Source: Simplicispira suum (lineage in GTDB: Bacteria; Pseudomonadota; Gammaproteobacteria; Burkholderiales; Burkholderiaceae_C). Taken from it: a stretch of 64,000 bases of DNA. Below, piece by piece: positions 15,664 through 24,594 of this stretch. The translations under genes were made by a program, and so were the position numbers. Each line of letters starts with the position of its first letter. The first letter of the stretch is position 1. The DNA lies in NCBI RefSeq assembly GCF_003008595.1, contig NZ_CP027669.1:3853217-3917216 (forward strand). Reading direction: 5' to 3'. The notes under the pieces were generated by a model. The model was not told where the DNA came from and did no database searches. It worked only from the letters and a program-made list of their open reading frames with translations.

Positions 15664-16520
15664 CGCATCCTCCGCGCGGCGGGGGTGGCGTCGCCCGCCT
15701 GCAGCGCCAGTAGCAGGGGCAGCACGCGCGCATTGGGGGGCGGCAGAGTTTCGGCGAATTCATCGGCGCCACAGGCTTTTGCGTCCAGCAGCGCGTCCAG
15801 CCCGAAGGCCGCACGCACGGCGGGCACGCGCAGCAGCTCGGCGGTCTCGTGGTAGACCATGGCGTCGCTGCGCGCCAGCGCGGGCGCGGCAGGCGTGTGC
15901 CCGTGCACGATGCGGCCCGGCCCTGCGGCCATGACGAGCACGGTGTCGGCCAGGCGCACGGCCTCCATCAGGTCGTGCGTGATCATCAGCACCGCCGTGC
16001 CCTTCTCGGCCTGGTGGCGCAGCAGCAGGCGGTGCAGCTGCGCCTTGAGGCCGATGTCGAGCGCGGCGAAGGGCTCGTCCATCAGCAGCAGATCGGGTTC
16101 GAGCACCAGGGCGCGCGCCAACGCGGCGCGGCTTTGCATGCCGCCCGAAAGCTGGTGCGGGTAGGCGGCCAGCGCCTCGGCGTCCAGCCCCAGCACGGCG
16201 CCCATGGCGCGCGCCTTGTCGCGGGCGTCGGCACGGGCCATGCCCCGTGCGCGCAGGCCCAGGGCGATGTTGTCAGCCGTGGTCTGCCAGGGCAGCAGGC
16301 GCGGCTGCTGGAACATCAACGCCGGGTTCACAAAAGAGTTGTCCAGCAGGCCCTCCTGCAGGTCGAGCAGGCCCGCGCACAGGTGCAGCAGCGTGGTCTT
16401 GCCGCAGCCCGAGGGCCCCACCAGCGCCAGCACGCCGCCCGCAGGCAAGGCCAGGCCCACGCCGCCCAGCACCTCGGTCAGCGCGTAGCTGTGGCGCACG
16501 TCTTTCAAAACAAGATTCAT
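15654..16520 (-). CDS. ABC transporter ATPase, nitrate/sulfonate/taurine type
   Basis: A 288-residue ATP-binding subunit with Walker A GPSGCGKTT, Q-loop FQQPRLLPW, signature LSGGMQSRAALARAL, Walker B LLLMDEPFAALD and switch MITHD. The FQQPRLLPW sequence and size fit the SsuB/TauB/NrtC subgroup. A C-terminal extension of about 60 residues after the nucleotide-binding domain is of unknown role. It overlaps the permease start by 4 bp. It would power import by the permease upstream with the solute-binding protein at 24595-25620 of the same operon. Confidence 0.85.
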   Translation of the reverse strand: MNLVLKDVRHSYALTEVLGGVGLALPAGGVLALVGPSGCGKTTLLHLCAGLLDLQEGLLDNSFVNPALMFQQPRLLPWQTTADNIALGLRARGMARADARDKARAMGAVLGLDAEALAAYPHQLSGGMQSRAALARALVLEPDLLLMDEPFAALDIGLKAQLHRLLLRHQAEKGTAVLMITHDLMEAVRLADTVLVMAAGPGRIVHGHTPAAPALARSDAMVYHETAELLRVPAVRAAFGLDALLDAKACGADEFAETLPPPNARVLPLLLALQAGDATPAARRMRCG

Positions 16521-17311
16521 CGCGGCGCCTCCCGCCAGCGCTCGACTTCGCGCTTGAGCGGTTCCAAAAATCCATACTCGACCACCAGCAGGCAGCCCAC
16601 CACGGCGGTGATCCAGCCCAGGGTGGTGGCGGTGTCCAGTTGCGAGCGGCTGGCCGCCAACGCGGCGCCCACGCCGTCGGTGCTGGCCAGCAGCTCGGCC
16701 ATGACGGTCACTTTCCAGGCGCTGCCCAGCGCCGTTACCCAGGCCGGGAACAGGTACGACAGCACATGCGGCCCGTACACCTCACGCAGCGCCATGCCCA
16801 TGGGCAGGCGGTAGGCGCGCGCCATGTCACGCAGTTGCAAATCCAGCGTGCGCGTGCCCTGCAGGGCACTGGCAAACACCACCGGAAAGCAGGCGATGAA
16901 CACGGTGAACACGGGCGTGCCGTCGCTCATGCCAAACCACAGCATGGCCAGCACCAGCCAGGCGATGGGCGGCGTACCCAGCAGCACCGTGACCAACGGG
17001 CGCGAAAGGACGGACGCGGTGACCGACAGGCCTGCGGCCAGCCCCAACAGGCTGCCCACCGCAACGGCCAGTGTCAGCCCCATGAGTGCACGCCGTGCGG
17101 TGGCGGCCAGCGCGGGCCAGGCACTGCCCTGCTCTACCAGGCCCCACAGCGCGGCAAAGGCGGTGAGCGGGTCGGGCAGGATGAGTGGGTCGTAGAAAGC
17201 AGCCACCGCCTCCCAGGCGGCCAGCAGCAAAAACAGGCTGGCGCACGCACCCCAGCCGCTCCACAAGTAGCCAGGCAGCCCCCGCAAAACACGCGCCAGC
17301 AGCCGCAGCAT
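16517..17311 (-). CDS. ABC transporter permease, nitrate/sulfonate/taurine type
   Basis: A 264-residue inner-membrane permease of the BPD_transp_1 family with six membrane segments. The cytoplasmic coupling loop is recognisable in the segment RLPMGMALREVYGPHVLSY. It is 20-30% longer at the start than the core domain. Its ATG overlaps the stop of the DUF2149 gene (TAATG), and its stop overlaps the ATPase start (ATGA), so it belongs firmly to the CobN-like operon. The substrate is not readable from sequence. A metal complex or a product of tetrapyrrole handling is an inference from context. Confidence 0.82.
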   Translation of the reverse strand: MLRLLARVLRGLPGYLWSGWGACASLFLLLAAWEAVAAFYDPLILPDPLTAFAALWGLVEQGSAWPALAATARRALMGLTLAVAVGSLLGLAAGLSVTASVLSRPLVTVLLGTPPIAWLVLAMLWFGMSDGTPVFTVFIACFPVVFASALQGTRTLDLQLRDMARAYRLPMGMALREVYGPHVLSYLFPAWVTALGSAWKVTVMAELLASTDGVGAALAASRSQLDTATTLGWITAVVGCLLVVEYGFLEPLKREVERWREAPR

Positions 17312-17661
17312 TACTGCACCACCCCTGCCGCTGCAGACGGCTCGGCACCTGCTTCGGGCACATACACCATGGAGCCATCTTTGAGGCGATAGGCCACACC
17401 CGCCTTGTTGCCCTGGCCCTCGCCAATCTCGCCGCTGGCCTTGTAGCGCTCGATATTCTGGCCGTCCTTGATGACGATTTCCATGTTGGGCTTGCCAGGG
17501 TTCTTGATGACGGTGACCGACTCTGTGCTGAACGGGTTCACCGGGTTGTTGGCCACCGCCAGCAGCAGCGCAGCGATGATGACCAGAAACACGTCGATCA
17601 GGTTCACCACCGACTGGATCGGGTCGTCGGCCTCCATGTCGTCCATCAAACGCAGCTTCAT
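17311..17661 (-). CDS. DUF2149 protein (TolR/ExbD-like stator partner)
   Basis: A 116-residue protein with one N-terminal membrane helix and a small periplasmic domain. The helix begins SVVNLIDVFLVIIAALLL: an Asp near the start, as in the proton-path Asp of ExbD and TolR. DUF2149 genes are known as partners of MotA/TolQ/ExbB genes beside cobN-like genes, for example hmuV in the Porphyromonas hmu operon. With the upstream ExbB-like protein it should form a proton-driven motor. It is coupled to both neighbours by overlapping stop and start codons. Confidence 0.82.
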   Translation of the reverse strand: MKLRLMDDMEADDPIQSVVNLIDVFLVIIAALLLAVANNPVNPFSTESVTVIKNPGKPNMEIVIKDGQNIERYKASGEIGEGQGNKAGVAYRLKDGSMVYVPEAGAEPSAAAGVVQ

Positions 17662-18194
17662 GCGGGCACCTCGCTCACCAGGTGGCCCAGCATGTCTTGC
17701 GCGGGGGTCTCGGCCGGGGCTGTGCCTTGCTCGATGGCGGCCAGGTCGGTGGCGTACCAGCGCTTGCGCACGTTGACCACGCTGTAGCTGATGGCGGCGG
17801 CCAGCAGCGCCAGGATCACGGCGGAGAACGCCACCATCAGGCTGCGCGACACATCGGCCAGGTTGCCATCGGCCAGCGCCATCAGCGCGGGGCCCATGGG
17901 AATCATCGTGGCCACCAGGCCCAGCATGGGCGCCACGCGGGTGGCGATGCGGGCAAATTCGAGCCGCTCGGCCGCCAGCACTTCGAGGTCGAGCACCGTG
18001 ATGGCGGGGTTGGCGCGGCGTGCGGCCAGCATTTCAAAACCCGCCACCTTGCCGCTGCGGCGCTGCCAGGCCTGCCAGGCAAAGGCGCCTGCCGCGTAGA
18101 AGGCATGCACGAACAGCGCGGCAATGGCCAGCAGCACGGGGAACAGGAAGAACTGGCTGACGCCATACATCATCGATTCAATGGGATTGCTCAT
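17658..18194 (-). CDS. MotA/TolQ/ExbB-type proton channel protein
   Basis: A 178-residue inner-membrane protein with three helices. The first is near residues 10-35, and the conserved pair lies in ARIATRVAPMLGLVATMIPM and LMVAFSAVILALLAAAISY, which match the TolQ/ExbB core (G-L-x-x-T-x-x-P-M-G). Such proteins form a pentameric proton channel that drives a periplasmic partner. It sits between the small peptide gene and DUF2149, overlapping both by 4 bp. A dedicated channel beside a periplasmic chelatase suggests that PMF replaces the AAA+ ATPase used by cytoplasmic CobN. Confidence 0.85.
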   Translation of the reverse strand: MSNPIESMMYGVSQFFLFPVLLAIAALFVHAFYAAGAFAWQAWQRRSGKVAGFEMLAARRANPAITVLDLEVLAAERLEFARIATRVAPMLGLVATMIPMGPALMALADGNLADVSRSLMVAFSAVILALLAAAISYSVVNVRKRWYATDLAAIEQGTAPAETPAQDMLGHLVSEVPA

Positions 18195-18358
18195 TTGAAA
18201 ACTCCAGAAAGTGAAGGGATTGGGCGCGGGCGCACCACGCTGCGGCGGCGCGCCTGCCGCACGGCACCGGCGCCGGTGATGCCCGCCAACATCAGCGCCA
18301 GCAGCGCGGCCTGCGTGGGGCCCACGCTGACCGGCTGGGCTTGCGGCACGGGCGCCAT
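18191..18358 (-). CDS. 55-residue single-helix membrane peptide
   Basis: Its ATG overlaps the stop of the CobN-like gene (TGATG), and its stop overlaps the start of the ExbB-like gene (ATGA), so it is well placed to be a real gene. The peptide is a Pro/Gln linker, one membrane helix (TQAALLALMLAGITGAGAV) and a basic tail (RQARRRS). The preceding protein ends in a Pro/Ala-rich tail with no anchor. This peptide therefore looks like the C-terminal membrane anchor of the chelatase, either made as a separate chain or split off by a frame change. Confidence 0.6.
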   Translation of the reverse strand: MAPVPQAQPVSVGPTQAALLALMLAGITGAGAVRQARRRSVVRPRPIPSLSGVFK

Positions 18359-21300
18359 CAAGAGGCCGCTGACCACCGGGGCTCTGCAGCGGGGGGCTCT
18401 GCGGATTGCGGCGGTGTGGTGGGTTGCGATGGCTCGGCGGAGGGTGGCGGCGGCGCTGGCGCAGCGGCCTGGGCGGCGGCAGGCGGCGCAGCCTGCGCCA
18501 ACGGGGCATCAAGGCCGTAGCCCGGTGCGGCGGGCGCCGCCGGGTTGTGGGCCGCAGGCGCCTGGCCCACATACGCTTGAAAGCGGGCGTTGTCGCTGCG
18601 CACATCAAAGCGCTCCGCCAGGTCGCGCCAGCGTTCTTTCAGCTCAGCCACGGTTTTCGGGTCGGCCTTCCAGTAGCCCTGGCGGGCGGCTTCGAGCATG
18701 CGCTCCATGGTCTGCGCCAAGGCGTGCGGGTTGTTGGCCTCAAACCAGCGTTTGAGACCCAGTTGGTGCTTGTCGCGCACATACACGTCGGCCATCTCCT
18801 GCCACTGGTCGTCGCGCACGATCTCGCGCGCCACTGCCGTCCAGCCCCAGAAGTTGTTGGTGGCGTCCAGCACCTGCAGCGTGCCCGCGTAGCCCTCGGC
18901 CATCAGACCTTTGATGTAGCCGGGGTGAAACTGGCGCGTGGCCAGCTCTTTGGCGAGGAACTGCGCTGCGCCTTCGACCTTGCCACTTCCTGCCCCGCGC
19001 AGGTTGCTGATATAGAGCTGTGGCGCCTTGCCGTCCAGGTGCCGCACGGCCAGCGCAATGCCGCCCAGGTACTGGAAGGGGTCGTCGGTGGTCAACATGC
19101 CATAGAGGTTGGAGCTGCGCGAGAGCACCGCGCCCTCGGTGCCGCGCAGGTGCTCGGCATACAGGTTGAGTGCCTTGCCGCCGTTGCCGCCTATACCGCT
19201 TTTTCCCTCCTGCGCCGCCCCCGGCAGGCTGCCCCAGGTGGATTCGTCCGGCCCATAGGCGTACTGCATGCGCGACAGGTACAGCTGCGCGAGCTTGCGG
19301 TCGCCCTCTTTCTTGCCCTGCCAGCTATCGGTGGCCAGCGTGGCGTTGTCCAGACCGGTGCCGTAGTTGCCCGACTCCGACGAGAAAATGCGCGTTTGCG
19401 CCGCCGCCAGCGCGGCCTGCTCGCCCATGCCCTGGGCGCGCAGCTTGGCGGCCATGCTGCGCGTGTGCGCCGCCACGGGGTTGCCATCTTCACCCGGCCC
19501 TTGCGCCTGGGCCGCCAGTTGCACGGCGCGCGCCAGTTGCTTCATGGCGTTGGGGAAATGGTCGCGGTACAGGCCGGTGACCGACAGCACCACGTCCACC
19601 CGCTCGCGCCCCAGCGCTGCGCGGGGCACCAGCTTCACGCCGGTTACGCGCCCGCCTTCGTCCCATACCGGCTCCACGCCCAGCAGCCACAGCGCCTGTG
19701 CTTCGAGCAGGCCCTGGTGGCGCATGGTCTCTACCGACCACAGCGACACGGCCAGCTTCGTTGGCGCCTTGCCTGTCAGGCGCTGGTGCTCGGCAATGAG
19801 CTGCTCGGCAGCGTCCTTGCCGGCCGCCCAGGCCTGGGGCGTGGGTACGCGCGAGGGGTCAAAACCATACAGGTTGCGGCCCGTGGGGTAGGCGTCGGGG
19901 TTCTTGATCGGGTCGCCGCCATACGACGTGGGCAGGTGCCGCCCGGCCAGCACCTGCAGCAAGGCGGGCAGCTCCTGGTCGGCGCCAATCTCGGCGTACG
20001 CGGTGCGGGCCTTGGCGATGGCGGTTTGCAACGCCGCTGGCAGGGCCTCAAGGCTCTGGCCCTCGATCACATGGCGCTGCAGCAACCGGTACGGTGCCGT
20101 CTGCGCCAGGCGGCTGTAGTCGCCAATCAGCGCCTCGTCCACATCGGCAGCCGGTGTGCCCGCCTGCAAAGCGGCGGCTTCCCAGAACGGGCGCCCCAGC
20201 ATCAGCAGCACGGTGGCCAGGCGGTGCTGCTCCTCGGGCGCACGGCCCAGGGTGTGCAGGCCCAGCGGCTGGGCGGTTTCGGCCAGTTCGTGCAGGTGGT
20301 TGTGCAGCAGGTCCACAAAGGCAGGGAATTCGCTGCGCGTGCGCGCTGGCGTCCAGCCCATGTCGCGGTCGATGTGCTCTTTCTGCACGGCGGCCAGCAG
20401 ATCGGCCTTGATTTTTTCCTTGACCACACCCTCGTCCTGCGCCAGCCAGGCGTGCAGCAGGTCGTGCATGCGTGTGAGTGCGGCGTGCAGGCCCGCCGGT
20501 TTGAACGGCGGCGTCTGGTGGCTGACGATGACTGCGCGGCCCCGGCGCTTGGCCTGCTGGGCCTCGCCGATGTTGTCGGCAATGTACGGGTAGGCCACCG
20601 GCACGTTGCCCACGGCCAGCATGCCGGGGTCGAACACCGACAGGCCGCGCTCCTTGCCGGGCAGCCATTCCTGGCTGCCGTGGGTGCCAAAGTGCACCAG
20701 CGCGTCGCTTTTTTGCTGCTCGCGCGCCCACAGGTAGGCGGCCAGGTAGTAATGCGACGGCAGGGCGCTGGGCGAGTGGTACAGCGCCTTTTCCTTGTCG
20801 TCCCATTGCTCGCCGCGCGGCGGCTGCGGCAGGATGGCGATCTTGCCCAGCATCAGGCTCGGCACCACGAACACGGCTTCGCCGCCGCGCCGCAGCACCA
20901 TGCTCGATTTTTCAGGTTCGCCCCAGCGCGCGCGCAAGGCTTCTTGCGTGGCTGCGGGCAGCGTGGCCAGCCACTGGCGGTACTGCGCCACGGGCAGGGT
21001 GGCGGCCAGGCCGTCGCGCAGCAGGGGCTCCAACTCGCCTTGGCGGTACGACGGCGCCAGCAGGCGCTGCAGATTGCCGATCAACAGCGGCTCCGACGGC
21101 GACTCGGTGTCGTAGCCCGCGGCCTGCAGTGCGGCCAGCGTGGTTTGCAGGCTGCGCGGCACGTTCAAAAACGAGGCGGACAGGTTCTTCTCGCCCGGTG
21201 GGTAGTTCCAGAAAAAGATGGACAGGCGCTTGTCGGCGTTGTGCTTGCGCTGCAGGTGCGCCAGGTTGAGCGCCTTGGCCACCACGGCGTCGGCCTGCGC

Positions 21301-22341
21301 GGCAATCGGCACGATCTGCTCATCCGAAGCACGGGTGGCGGCCGCCACCTGGATGTCGGTGACGCCCGCGTATTCGGCCTGCGCCAGGTAGAACGGCACA
21401 TCCATCAGCGCCACGCCCTGCGGGTTGGCGGCCCAGGCGGCCTCGTCACCGCGGCGGTACGGCATGGCCTGCAGCACGGGGATACCCAGCCGCTCGAACT
21501 CGGCGCGTCGCTCCTCGGCGTTCAGCATGATTTGGGTGTTGATGAGCACGTCGGCCAGCCGCGTGCCCGCGGGCTTGAGCATCTGCTCCAGCGCACCCGC
21601 CTCCAGCATGGGGCTGTAGAACGGCAGCGCCACGGCGCCCCCGGCTTCGATGCGCGCAATCAGGTCGTCGATGAAGGCGGTCTGCATCGATGCGATGTAC
21701 TGCTGGTGCAGCGCCAGCGCCACCACGGGGCGGCGGTTGGTGGCGACTGGATCAACGCCTTGCGAACGCAGCCACGCCACAGGGTCTGCCATGACCAGGC
21801 CCGGCGCACGCGGGTGGTACACGGCGGTTTTGGGGAACATCACGGGGTCGGGCACGCCCGGGGCTGCGCGACCCTGCAGCTGCGCGGCCAGCGTGGCGAA
21901 GAAGCCCTCGAAGTTCTGCTTGCCACCGTTGCTGTAATAGGTGATGAGCCGTCGCGCCACGGGCTCGGGCAAACCGCCGCCCCAGGCGGGCTTGGCGTCG
22001 TACAGCCAGGCGTGGGGCGCACGCAGGCCCGGCAGCGCATGCGCCAACCGGTCTTGCACCACATCCTGCAAATAGCTGTCGATAAACACCGCGTCGAAGC
22101 CCTTGAACAGGCCTTCGTCGGTCTCGGCGGGCAGCCTTTCCAGGTAGCGCGCCTGCAGCTCGATGCCGTGCGGCCGTGCGATGTCGGCCAATTGGCGGAA
22201 CTTGCCTGCGGGCACGTTGGACGTGGCGATGAACAACACCTGCGCCGCCTGCGCAGCGCCAAAGGGCGCCAGCACCAGCAGGCACAGGGCCAGCCAGCGC
22301 CGCAAGCAGGCGATGGTGTTTGCAATAGTTTTATGATTCAA
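18358..22341 (-). CDS. Exported CobN-like metal chelatase (HmuS-like)
   Basis: A 1,327-residue protein of the CobN/BchH large-subunit family. Unlike cytoplasmic CobN it has a signal peptide (RRWLALCLLVLAPFGAAQA), so it works in the periplasm. Family motifs include HFGTHGSQEWLPGKERGLS, VTGLYRDHFPNAMKQL and LYGMLTTDDPFQYLGGI. The C-terminal 70 residues are a Pro/Ala-rich linker. No CobS/CobT ATPases are nearby; instead the operon has an ExbB-like channel and DUF2149. Relatives in Bacteroidetes hmu operons act in haem iron acquisition and are proposed dechelatases. The start is a TTG at 22341, with AGAGG 6 nt upstream supplied by a repeat copy; a TTG at 22305 would place the signal peptide right at the N-terminus. 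Confidence 0.85.
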   Translation of the reverse strand: MNHKTIANTIACLRRWLALCLLVLAPFGAAQAAQVLFIATSNVPAGKFRQLADIARPHGIELQARYLERLPAETDEGLFKGFDAVFIDSYLQDVVQDRLAHALPGLRAPHAWLYDAKPAWGGGLPEPVARRLITYYSNGGKQNFEGFFATLAAQLQGRAAPGVPDPVMFPKTAVYHPRAPGLVMADPVAWLRSQGVDPVATNRRPVVALALHQQYIASMQTAFIDDLIARIEAGGAVALPFYSPMLEAGALEQMLKPAGTRLADVLINTQIMLNAEERRAEFERLGIPVLQAMPYRRGDEAAWAANPQGVALMDVPFYLAQAEYAGVTDIQVAAATRASDEQIVPIAAQADAVVAKALNLAHLQRKHNADKRLSIFFWNYPPGEKNLSASFLNVPRSLQTTLAALQAAGYDTESPSEPLLIGNLQRLLAPSYRQGELEPLLRDGLAATLPVAQYRQWLATLPAATQEALRARWGEPEKSSMVLRRGGEAVFVVPSLMLGKIAILPQPPRGEQWDDKEKALYHSPSALPSHYYLAAYLWAREQQKSDALVHFGTHGSQEWLPGKERGLSVFDPGMLAVGNVPVAYPYIADNIGEAQQAKRRGRAVIVSHQTPPFKPAGLHAALTRMHDLLHAWLAQDEGVVKEKIKADLLAAVQKEHIDRDMGWTPARTRSEFPAFVDLLHNHLHELAETAQPLGLHTLGRAPEEQHRLATVLLMLGRPFWEAAALQAGTPAADVDEALIGDYSRLAQTAPYRLLQRHVIEGQSLEALPAALQTAIAKARTAYAEIGADQELPALLQVLAGRHLPTSYGGDPIKNPDAYPTGRNLYGFDPSRVPTPQAWAAGKDAAEQLIAEHQRLTGKAPTKLAVSLWSVETMRHQGLLEAQALWLLGVEPVWDEGGRVTGVKLVPRAALGRERVDVVLSVTGLYRDHFPNAMKQLARAVQLAAQAQGPGEDGNPVAAHTRSMAAKLRAQGMGEQAALAAAQTRIFSSESGNYGTGLDNATLATDSWQGKKEGDRKLAQLYLSRMQYAYGPDESTWGSLPGAAQEGKSGIGGNGGKALNLYAEHLRGTEGAVLSRSSNLYGMLTTDDPFQYLGGIALAVRHLDGKAPQLYISNLRGAGSGKVEGAAQFLAKELATRQFHPGYIKGLMAEGYAGTLQVLDATNNFWGWTAVAREIVRDDQWQEMADVYVRDKHQLGLKRWFEANNPHALAQTMERMLEAARQGYWKADPKTVAELKERWRDLAERFDVRSDNARFQAYVGQAPAAHNPAAPAAPGYGLDAPLAQAAPPAAAQAAAPAPPPPSAEPSQPTTPPQSAEPPAAEPRWSAAS

Positions 22342-22392
22342 ATTGGCCTCTAGCGCCTATCTATCAAGCGGTAACAGCTATCAAAATAGTAG
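22336..22392. repeat. Dispersed palindromic repeat, copy 4, at the chelatase start
   Basis: TTCAAATTGGCCTCTAGCGC and CAAGCGGTAACAGCTATC form the two halves. Read leftward, its conserved CTAGAGGCCAAT provides the ribosome site and runs into the TTG start of the CobN-like gene. Confidence 0.75.
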
Positions 22393-22476
22393 TATTTGAA
22401 TATTGATACAACCGGCCCCTGGCCCACACTTCCCCACCAGAGAGGGGGCCAGGGGAGGTTCAAAGAGTCCTTGTTG

Positions 22477-24486
22477 TCAGAAATCAACCCTTGCGGTCAC
22501 GAACACACGGCGCGCGCGCTCGGCATAGCCAAAGCTCTCCGACTTCTCGGCCAGGTTCACGTTGCCGATGTTTTCCAGCCCGGCGCGCAGCACCAGCTTG
22601 CGGTGGGCGTCCAGCGCAAACTGCTTGCCCACGCTGGCGCTCCACAGTGCGTACGAGGGCAGCGCGGCGCCGTCGGTGCCGGTCTGGCTGCCGGTGAATT
22701 CGCCGGTCAGGCGCGCGCTCCAGCCCTCGGCGCCTTTCCATTCCAGGCGCGAGGTCAGGCTGCTCGATGGCCGGTCGGCCAGTTTCTTGCCGGTGCTTTT
22801 GTCGCGCGTGTGCAGCAGCGTCAGGTCGTTGCTCCAGGCAAGCTGGCGCGTCATGTCCCAGGTCATGCCCGCCTCCAGCCCCTGGATGCGCGCGGCGTCC
22901 ACGTTGTCGTATTGGTAGAAGCGCCGCACGCCCTCCTGGCGCAGCAGGCGGTAGGTGATGAGGTCTTTGACCTCGGTGTTGAACACCGTGGCGCGCAGCG
23001 ACCAGGCGGGCGCCACCTGCCAGTCGGCACCCACTTCAAACGAGTTGGACGATTCGGGCTGGATGTTGCCGTTGCCCGCAAAGGTGTGCGGCCCTTCGGC
23101 CCCCACGTAGTTGGGCGAAATCTGCTTGAGCGTGGGCGCCTTGAAGGCGTGGCCAAAACCGCCCTTGACCACCAGCGCCGGGGTGGGCTCCCACACCAGA
23201 TAGGCGCGTGGGCTGACTTCGCTGCCAAACAGTTCGTGGTGGTCGGCACGCAGACCGGCGGTGAGCATCAGCGTGTCGGTCAGGGCGATTTCATCTTGCG
23301 CAAACAGGGCCTTGTGCGCCGCATCGTCCACGCCGTTTTTCAGGCCGGCGTTCTCCAGCGTCTCGCGGCGCCATTCGCCGCCCACGGTGACCTTGTGCGC
23401 ACCCAGGGCAAAGCTGGCATGGCCGTCCAGCACGTCGTCCACCATGTTCTGCGGCCGCGTGGGCGTAGCGCCGTTGCTGGCGCGGTTGGCAATATCGATC
23501 TCGCTGCGGTAGGCGCGCAGCTTGCCGCGCCAGTTGTCAAACTGGCCCTCCCAGCCAACATGGGCCTGAGAGCGGTCGATGTCGTAGGTGCTGCGGTACA
23601 CACCCTTTGAGGTGGAGCTGGTGTCGTACACACGCTGCTCTTTGCCGCCACTCCACCCCGCCTCCAGGGTTTGCTCCGGCGTCAGCGCATAGCGGGCAGC
23701 CAGGCCACCGTTCTTGGCGTGGCTGCCTTCGATTTCCGACAGCAGCGGGCTCTGCCGATCGGCCACGGGTGCGCTGTGCGCCAGCTCGGCATTCACGCGC
23801 AGGCTCAGGCGTTCGCCCACCGGGCCGGCGGCAAACACCGAGGTGGTGCCCGTGGGTTCGCCTTCGCTGGAGCGGGTAGGGGTGCTGGCCGAGACGCCCA
23901 CCGAGCCGATCCAACGGTCCTTGGGCTGGCGCGTGATGAGGTTGATCACGCCGCCCAGCGCCTCGGAGCCATACAGCGCCGACATGGGGCCCCGGATGAT
24001 CTCGATGCGCTCGACCGCCGACATGGGCAGCCAGCCGTACTGGTAGTCGGAATGGCCCACCACATCGTCCGTGGCGCTGATGCGCCGCCCGTCGATGAGA
24101 GTGAGCGTGTGCTTGCCTTCCAGTCCCCTCAACGCCAGCGTCTTGCGCCCGCCCACCTGGCGCGGCGAGAGCGTCAGGCCAGGGGCACCACGCACGGCGT
24201 CGAGCAGATCGGACGCATTGCGCGCAGCCAGCTCCTCGCGGTCGATCACGGTGACGCTGGCGGGCGCGGTGCGCGCATCCTGCTCGGTCAGCGTGGCCGT
24301 GACGGTGACCGCAGGCAGGGCCGTGGCGGCCTGCGCCACCTGCAGGGGCGGGGTGTTGTCCTGGGCCTGGGCGCTCGCTCCGGCAAGCAACAGCATGGCC
24401 GCCCAGGCCACGGGACGGGGGCGCAAGGGGCGGAAATCGTTCGGGGCTGCGCTGGGCGCGCCGTGGGCCTCGGGGGAATACGTCAT
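22477..24486 (-). CDS. TonB-dependent outer-membrane receptor
   Basis: A 669-residue receptor with signal peptide (AMLLLAGASAQAQ), a plug domain from about residue 60 (PASVTVIDREELAARNASDL to GSEALGGVINLITR) and a 22-strand barrel ending in the typical aromatic ...TARVDF. The TonB box is probably LPAVTVTAT. Similarity by eye is to the CirA/BtuB-like group. It lies between the solute-binding protein gene and the chelatase gene, so it should import that pathway's ligand across the outer membrane using TonB-ExbBD, which are not encoded here. Confidence 0.85.
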   Translation of the reverse strand: MTYSPEAHGAPSAAPNDFRPLRPRPVAWAAMLLLAGASAQAQDNTPPLQVAQAATALPAVTVTATLTEQDARTAPASVTVIDREELAARNASDLLDAVRGAPGLTLSPRQVGGRKTLALRGLEGKHTLTLIDGRRISATDDVVGHSDYQYGWLPMSAVERIEIIRGPMSALYGSEALGGVINLITRQPKDRWIGSVGVSASTPTRSSEGEPTGTTSVFAAGPVGERLSLRVNAELAHSAPVADRQSPLLSEIEGSHAKNGGLAARYALTPEQTLEAGWSGGKEQRVYDTSSTSKGVYRSTYDIDRSQAHVGWEGQFDNWRGKLRAYRSEIDIANRASNGATPTRPQNMVDDVLDGHASFALGAHKVTVGGEWRRETLENAGLKNGVDDAAHKALFAQDEIALTDTLMLTAGLRADHHELFGSEVSPRAYLVWEPTPALVVKGGFGHAFKAPTLKQISPNYVGAEGPHTFAGNGNIQPESSNSFEVGADWQVAPAWSLRATVFNTEVKDLITYRLLRQEGVRRFYQYDNVDAARIQGLEAGMTWDMTRQLAWSNDLTLLHTRDKSTGKKLADRPSSSLTSRLEWKGAEGWSARLTGEFTGSQTGTDGAALPSYALWSASVGKQFALDAHRKLVLRAGLENIGNVNLAEKSESFGYAERARRVFVTARVDF

Positions 24487-24594
24487 GAATGCAAACTCCT
24501 GGAATCAAAAAAGCAAAGACCCAGGTGGCGGCGGCTGCCGGGGACAAACAATGGAAAACAACAAAAAGGAATGCGGGGCTGCGCCCCGACGCAG

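Noticed and set aside
18406..22353. A 1,315-codon open frame antisense to the CobN-like gene
   Set aside because: Its composition is Gln/Arg/His-rich as expected for a high-G+C shadow frame, and it shows no domain. The opposite strand has a clear family match.
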